Source: Massilia sp. PDC64
Lineage (GTDB): Bacteria > Pseudomonadota > Gammaproteobacteria > Burkholderiales > Burkholderiaceae_D
Assembly: GCF_900101265.1 (NCBI RefSeq)
Contig: NZ_FMZS01000020.1
Span: forward strand, 1-64,000
Direction of reading: 5' to 3'
DNA length: 64,000 nt
Under the pieces are notes generated by a model. It made no database searches. It had not been told where the DNA came from and worked only from the letters and a program-made list of their open reading frames with translations. A program made the position numbers and the translations under genes. This document shows, piece after piece, positions 59,704-64,000 of the stretch (position 1 is its first letter; each line of letters opens with the position of its first letter).

Positions 59704-60987
59704 ATGAGCACCGACTACATCCCTTCCTACCTGAATCCGAACGACCTCGGCCCGTGGGGCCAGTACCTGCAGCAGGTCGACCGCGTCGCCCCGCACCTGG
59801 GCAGCCTGTCGCGCTGGGTCGAGACGCTGAAGCGCCCGAAGCGCATCCTCACCGTCGACGTGCCGATCGAACGCGACGACGGTACGATCGCGCATTACGA
59901 GGGCTACCGCGTCCAGCACAACCTGTCGCGCGGTCCGGGCAAGGGCGGCGTGCGCTTCCACCAGGACGTGACGCTGTCGGAAGTGATGGCGCTGTCGGCC
60001 TGGATGTCGGTGAAGAACGCGGCCGTCAACGTGCCGTACGGCGGGGCGAAGGGCGGCATCCGCGTCGACCCGGCCACCCTGTCGAAGGGCGAGCTGCAGC
60101 GCCTCACGCGCCGCTACACGAGCGAGATCAGCATGCTGATCGGCCCGACGAAGGACATCCCCGCGCCGGACGTGAACACCAACGAACAGGTGATGGCGTG
60201 GATGATGGACTCGTACGCCATGATCGAAGGGAACCTGTCGACCGGTGTCGTGACGGGCAAGCCGGTCTCGCTGGGCGGCTCGCTGGGACGCCGTGAAGCG
60301 ACGGGCCGCGGCGTGTTCGTCGTCGGCCAGGAAGCGGCCGCGCGACGCGGCGTGGCACTGGCCGGCGCGCGCATCGCCATCCAGGGCTTCGGCAACGTCG
60401 GCGGCACCGCGGCCACGATCTTCGCCGATGCAGGCGCGAAGATCGTCGCCGTGCAGGACCACACGGGCACCGTCGTGCGCGAAGGCGGCCTCGATGTCGC
60501 TCAACTGCACAAGCACGTGGCGGAAGCGGGCGGCGTGAAGGGCTTCCCCGGTGCGGATGCGACGCTGGACCGCGACGCGTTCTGGGATATCGAGTCCGAC
60601 ATCCTGATTCCGGCCGCGCTGGAACGCCAGATCACGGCGGAGGTCGCGACGCGACTCAGGACGAAGATCATCCTGGAAGGCGCGAACGGCCCGACGACGC
60701 CGGAAGCGGACGACATCCTGACGGACAAGGACGTCCTCGTCGTGCCGGACGTGCTGGCCAACGCGGGCGGCGTCACGGTGTCGTACTTCGAATGGGTCCA
60801 GGACTTTTCCAGCTTCTTCTGGACGGAAGACGAGATCAACGCCCGCCTCACCCGCATCATGCAGAGCGCGTTCGGCGCCGTGTGGGACGTCGCGCAGGAG
60901 AAGAAGGTGAGCCTGCGCACCGCGACGTTCATCGTGGCCTGCACCCGCATCCTGCAGGCGCGCGAAGTGCGCGGCCTCTACCCGTAA
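59704..60987 (+). CDS. gdhA: Glutamate dehydrogenase (NAD-type, hexameric)
   Basis: The 427-residue protein interconverts glutamate and 2-oxoglutarate plus ammonia. RVQHNLSRGPGKGGVRFH and NVPYGGAKGGIRVDP supply the substrate-binding and catalytic Lys residues, and GPTKDIPAPDVNTNEQVMAWMMDSY follows. The nucleotide-binding domain has IQGFGNVGGTAA. EGANGPTTPEADDIL and the C-terminal helix (AREVRGLYP) complete the fold. GGAGACC precedes the ATG at 59704. The acidic residue at the end of the second strand favours NAD over NADP, as in catabolic GDHs; this is inferred. It appears monocistronic. Confidence 0.95.
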   Translation: MSTDYIPSYLNPNDLGPWGQYLQQVDRVAPHLGSLSRWVETLKRPKRILTVDVPIERDDGTIAHYEGYRVQHNLSRGPGKGGVRFHQDVTLSEVMALSAWMSVKNAAVNVPYGGAKGGIRVDPATLSKGELQRLTRRYTSEISMLIGPTKDIPAPDVNTNEQVMAWMMDSYAMIEGNLSTGVVTGKPVSLGGSLGRREATGRGVFVVGQEAAARRGVALAGARIAIQGFGNVGGTAATIFADAGAKIVAVQDHTGTVVREGGLDVAQLHKHVAEAGGVKGFPGADATLDRDAFWDIESDILIPAALERQITAEVATRLRTKIILEGANGPTTPEADDILTDKDVLVVPDVLANAGGVTVSYFEWVQDFSSFFWTEDEINARLTRIMQSAFGAVWDVAQEKKVSLRTATFIVACTRILQAREVRGLYP

Positions 60988-61000
60988 TCTCGAGTTAAAG

Positions 61001-61037
61001 GTCGCGTGGCGCGCCTGCCGGTACGACGCCACGCGAC
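61001..61037. terminator. Long hairpin after gdhA
   Basis: GTCGCGTGGCG (61001-61011) and CGCCACGCGAC (61027-61037) form an 11-bp stem with a 15-nt loop, 14 bp after the gdhA stop codon. It is followed by TTCAAAAAAATCCATTTTTT, so the T-run is displaced. It probably ends gdhA transcription but is not canonical. The gap 60988-61174 otherwise shows no gene. Confidence 0.55.
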
Positions 61038-61174
61038 TTCAAAAAAATCCATTTTTTACCGCACATTGCGCGCAGATAAGCATGCGTTGCAGCAAATTCT
61101 CACATCTTTGAGCGAGGGCAAACATGCTTTCGGACACCATTTCTTGTGCGCTGCAGCACAGGTAAGATGGCTGG

Positions 61175-61387
61175 ATGAAAACGACCGACACCCCTCCCCC
61201 CATCCCCGGCGCGGACGACGCGCTGTTCGACCACATCGAGCGCCGCCTGCTGGCGCTCACCACCGCCCCGCTGCACGCGCACTCACAGGTGGAACGCCGC
61301 TGCGTGGATGAATTCGCGGACGGCTTCCTCGGCCACATCGGCCTGTCTCCCATCCCGCTCGCGCGCCGCTGGCGCACCGCACCATGA
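61175..61387 (+). CDS. Short hypothetical protein (70 aa)
   Basis: A 70-codon frame starting at 61175 encodes a polar protein with a helix-forming centre (ALFDHIERRLLALTTAPLHAHSQVERRCVDEFADGFLGHIG) and no recognised domain. GTAAGATGGCTGG precedes the ATG, and only a weak Shine-Dalgarno is present. It ends 3 bp before the T-run of the hom terminator on the other strand. The composition is compatible with the host, but evidence for a real gene is thin. Confidence 0.4.
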   Translation: MKTTDTPPPIPGADDALFDHIERRLLALTTAPLHAHSQVERRCVDEFADGFLGHIGLSPIPLARRWRTAP

Positions 61388-61390
61388 ACG

Positions 61391-61426
61391 AAAAAAAGCC
61401 GCCGGCCGTTCGCACGGCGGGCGGCT
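61391..61426 (-). terminator. Rho-independent terminator of hom
   Basis: On the minus strand GCCGCC-C-GCCGT pairs with ACGGC-C-GGCGGC (one C/C mismatch) around a GCGA loop and is followed by seven T residues. It lies 18 bp after the hom stop codon. Confidence 0.88.
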
Positions 61427-61443
61427 TCGGCAGGCTGCGACGA

Positions 61444-62763
61444 TCAGCCCAGGCTTTCCAGGCGGATGCGCACCACCTTGCCGACGGTCGTCGCCAGGCT
61501 CTCGATCTTGGCGATCGCGGCGTTGACGTATTTCTCGCGGGTCTGGTGGGTGATGATGACGATGTCCGTGCGCGCCTTCTCGCCCGGCTCCTTCTGCAGC
61601 ACGGCGTCGATGGAGATGCCGGCGTCGGCCAGGATGCGGGTCAGGTCGGCCATCACGCCCAGTTGGTCCTGCACGGTCACGCGCAGGTAGTAGCTGGTGC
61701 GGATTTCTTCCATCGGCAGGATCGGCACGTCGGCCAGTTCCGTCGGCTGGAATGCCAGGTGCGGCACGCGCGAGTACGGGTCGGCGGTCGCCAGGCGGGT
61801 CACGTCGATCAGGTCGGCGATGACGGCGGACGCGGTCGGCTCGGCGCCGGCGCCCTTGCCGTAATAGAGCGTCGCGCCGACGGCGTCCGCCTGCACGAGC
61901 ACGGCGTTCATCGCGCCTTCCACGTTGGCGATCAGGCGCGCGCCAGGCACGAGCGTCGGGTGCACGCGCAGTTCGATGCCCTCCTTGCCGTCGACCGTCG
62001 TGCGGCGGGTGATGCCCAGCAGCTTGATGCGGTAGCCCAGCTGTTCGGCGTAGCGCAGGTCCACGGCCTGCAGCTGGCTGATGCCCTCGATGTGGGCGCT
62101 GCCGAACTGCACGGGGATGCCGAACGCGATGGCGGACATGATGGTCAGCTTGTGCGCCGCGTCCACGCCTTCGATGTCGAAGGTCGGATCCGCTTCCGCA
62201 TAACCCAGTTCCTGCGCCTGCTTCAGCACGGTGTTGAAGTCCAGGCCCTTGTCGCGCATCTCGGACAGGATGAAGTTCGTCGTGCCGTTGATGATGCCCG
62301 CGACGGATTCGATGCGGTTCGCGGACAGGCCTTCGCGCAGCGCCTTGATGATCGGGATGCCGCCGGCGACGGCCGCTTCGAACGCCACCATCACGCCCTT
62401 GGCCTGGGCCGCCTCGAAGATCTCGTTGCCGTGCAGCGCCAGCAGCGCCTTGTTGGCGGTGACGACGTGCTTGCCGTTGGCGATCGCCTGCAGCACCAGG
62501 TCGCGCGTCAGGTCGTAGCCGCCGATCAGCTCGACGACGATGTCGATGTCCGGATTGTTCACCACGGCGGACGGGTCGGCGACGACCTCCACTTCGCTGC
62601 CGACGATGCGGCGGGCACGTTCGAGGTTACGGACGGCGACCATCGCGACCTCGATGCCGCGGCCGGCGCGGCGGCGGATCTCTTCCTGGTTGCGTTGGAG
62701 GACGTGGTAGGTGCCGGCACCGACGGTGCCGAGGCCGAGCAAGCCTGCTTTGATGGGTTTCAT
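61444..62763 (-). CDS. hom: Homoserine dehydrogenase
   Basis: The 439-residue protein reduces aspartate semialdehyde to homoserine for threonine and methionine synthesis. The N-terminal Rossmann domain starts MKPIKAGLLGLGTVGAGTY. The catalytic domain holds NKALLALHGNEIF, AGGIPIIKAL, GIINGTTNFIL and the E-L-GYAEADPTFDIEGVDAAHKLTIM region with the catalytic Lys and Asp. The C-terminus is an ACT domain (LRVTVQDQLGVMADLTRILADAGISIDAVLQ), which confers threonine feedback sensing. It lies 29 bp after an AlaA-type aminotransferase gene on the same strand, the arrangement common in Betaproteobacteria, where thrC often follows. Here a terminator follows. Confidence 0.96.
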   Translation of the reverse strand: MKPIKAGLLGLGTVGAGTYHVLQRNQEEIRRRAGRGIEVAMVAVRNLERARRIVGSEVEVVADPSAVVNNPDIDIVVELIGGYDLTRDLVLQAIANGKHVVTANKALLALHGNEIFEAAQAKGVMVAFEAAVAGGIPIIKALREGLSANRIESVAGIINGTTNFILSEMRDKGLDFNTVLKQAQELGYAEADPTFDIEGVDAAHKLTIMSAIAFGIPVQFGSAHIEGISQLQAVDLRYAEQLGYRIKLLGITRRTTVDGKEGIELRVHPTLVPGARLIANVEGAMNAVLVQADAVGATLYYGKGAGAEPTASAVIADLIDVTRLATADPYSRVPHLAFQPTELADVPILPMEEIRTSYYLRVTVQDQLGVMADLTRILADAGISIDAVLQKEPGEKARTDIVIITHQTREKYVNAAIAKIESLATTVGKVVRIRLESLG

Positions 62764-62792
62764 ATGGATTTACTGTCTGCTGTCTGTCGTTC

Positions 62793-64000
62793 TCAGCGCG
62801 CGTGGCGGCGCCGGTAGCCGTCGAGGAAGCGGGCGATACGGCCGCACGCATCCGTCAGGTCGTCGGAATTGGGGAGGAAGACCAGGCGGAAATGGTCCGG
62901 CGTCTTCCAGTTGAAGCCAGTGCCTTGCACCAGCAGGACTTTTTCCTCGGACAACAGCTCACAGATAAATTGCTGGTCATCGGCGATCGGGTAGATCTTC
63001 GGGTCGAGGCGTGGGAACATGTACAGCGCCGCTTTTGGCTTGACGCAGGTAACGCCCGGGATATCGGTCAGGAGTTGGTGAGCCAGGTCGCGCTGGCGTG
63101 CGAGGCGGCCGCCGGGGGCCACGAGATGCGCAATGCTCTGGTGACCGCCGAGTGCGGTCTGGATCGCGAACTGGCCCGGCGCATTCGCGCACAGGCGCAT
63201 CGACGCGAGCATGTTCAGGCCTTCGATATAGTCCTTCGCATGGCGTTTTTCGCCGGAGAGAACCATCCAGCCGGCACGGTAGCCGCACGAGCGGTAGTTC
63301 TTCGACAGGCCGTTCAGCGTGACGAACAGGACGTCGTCGGCCAGCGAGGCGATGGACGTGTGCTCTTCGCCATCGTACAAGGTCTTGTCGTAGATTTCGT
63401 CGGCGTAGATGATCAGCTGGTGCTGGCGCGCCAGTTCGACGATCTCCAGCAGCACGTCGCGCGAATACAGCGCGCCGGTCGGGTTGTTCGGATTGATGAC
63501 GACGATCGCGCGCGTGTTCGGCGTGATCTTCTTGCGCATGTCGTCGATGTCGGGCAGCCAGCCGGCCTGCTCGTCGCAGACATAGTGCACCGGGTTGCCG
63601 CCGGCCAGGCTCACGGCCGCCGTCCACAGCGGGTAATCCGGTGCGGGCACGAGGACTTCGTCGCCACTGTTCAGCAGGCCCTGCATGCCCATCACGATCA
63701 GTTCGGACGCGCCATTGCCCAGGTAGATGTCGTCGATGCCGACGCCGCGGATGTTCTTTTCCTGGGTGTAGTGCATGATCGCCTTGCGCGGTGCAAACAT
63801 GCCCTTGGAGTCCGTGTAGCCGGCCGAGCCGTGCATATTGCGGATCATGTCCTGGACGATCTCGTCCGGCGGATCGAAACCGAACACGGCCAGGTTGCCG
63901 ATGTTCAGCTTGATGATCTTGTGGCCATCCTCCTCCATCTGGCGCGCGATCTGCAGCGCCGGGCCACGAATCTCGTAGCAGACGTCGTCGAGCTTGTTGG
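62793..64000 (-). CDS. alaA: Alanine transaminase AlaA-type (PLP aminotransferase), 5' end outside window
   Basis: About 402 residues of a fold-type I aminotransferase are visible. The frame is open to the window end, beginning within NKLDDVCYEIRGPALQIARQ, so only a few N-terminal residues are missing. The sequence follows AlaA of E. coli closely: GYTDSKGMFAPRKAIMHY, LNSGDEVLVPAPDYPLWTAAVSLAGG, VVINPNNPTGALYS, YADEIYDK, and the PLP-binding Lys in LNGLSKNYRSCGYRAGWM. The usual NIGNPAPFGF reads NIGNLAVFGF. It should make alanine from pyruvate and glutamate. It is co-directional with hom, 29 bp apart. Confidence 0.93.
   Translation of the reverse strand, partial: NKLDDVCYEIRGPALQIARQMEEDGHKIIKLNIGNLAVFGFDPPDEIVQDMIRNMHGSAGYTDSKGMFAPRKAIMHYTQEKNIRGVGIDDIYLGNGASELIVMGMQGLLNSGDEVLVPAPDYPLWTAAVSLAGGNPVHYVCDEQAGWLPDIDDMRKKITPNTRAIVVINPNNPTGALYSRDVLLEIVELARQHQLIIYADEIYDKTLYDGEEHTSIASLADDVLFVTLNGLSKNYRSCGYRAGWMVLSGEKRHAKDYIEGLNMLASMRLCANAPGQFAIQTALGGHQSIAHLVAPGGRLARQRDLAHQLLTDIPGVTCVKPKAALYMFPRLDPKIYPIADDQQFICELLSEEKVLLVQGTGFNWKTPDHFRLVFLPNSDDLTDACGRIARFLDGYRRRHAR

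Overview
The window is GC-rich, gene-dense DNA from a Gram-negative bacterium. It encodes outer-membrane porins, a TonB-dependent receptor, a Bug/TctC-type solute receptor, DctB/DctD and TctD/TctE-like two-component systems, and a NAD-type glutamate dehydrogenase. This combination fits a betaproteobacterium of the order Burkholderiales, probably Oxalobacteraceae (the Massilia/Duganella group). That placement is an inference from gene content; no rRNA or marker phylogeny was available.

Left part (1-10.1 kb): the tail of an IS3-type transposase, then a hydrolase-MarR pair, a TPR-GGDEF diguanylate cyclase, a cNMP-binding/thioredoxin-reductase-like fusion, an acyltransferase, a CYTH/beta-lactamase-fold pair, an M14 carboxypeptidase and a conserved small protein. 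From 10.2 to 19.1 kb lies a stress and surface-glycan region. It holds two divergent hydrophilic stress-type proteins whose promoters share one unusual architecture, a tightly coupled five-gene operon (two glycosyltransferases, SDR, HAD phosphatase, GT9 heptosyltransferase) and an accessory FtsH protease preceded by an FNR-type box. A holin-like protein and an S24 repressor with clustered operators follow.

20.2-32.6 kb is a polysaccharide utilisation locus for an acidic, probably glucuronate-type glycan. It contains a GH88 unsaturated glucuronyl hydrolase, a TonB-dependent receptor, a uronate dehydrogenase, a LacI-family regulator, a large exported putative lyase, an alginate-lyase-fold lyase and a lipoprotein GH105-DUF4861 fusion. 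GTTAAAC-GTTTAAC-like operators stand in front of each transcription unit, including the regulator itself.

32.6-42.7 kb holds an HxlR/dehydrogenase pair, ppc, a LysR/lipocalin pair and then a break in the chromosomal pattern. A C-terminal remnant of a GGDEF protein abuts an AT-richer two-gene island, which is followed by tRNA-Pro(GGG). The island encodes a 143-residue unknown protein translationally coupled to an ImmA/IrrE-like protein whose HExxH motif is destroyed. It is the best candidate here for an undescribed toxin/defence-type system.

42.8-58 kb is devoted to organic acid and metal uptake. One operon runs porin, TctC-like receptor, iron-type ABC transporter and AbrB-family permease, divergent from a TctD/TctE pair. 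The other runs dicarboxylate symporter, porin, DctB-like and DctD-like, with a near-consensus sigma-54 promoter in front. The right end carries a HypT-like LysR gene, a small AT-richer membrane protein, gdhA, hom and the 3' part of an AlaA-type aminotransferase that runs off the window.
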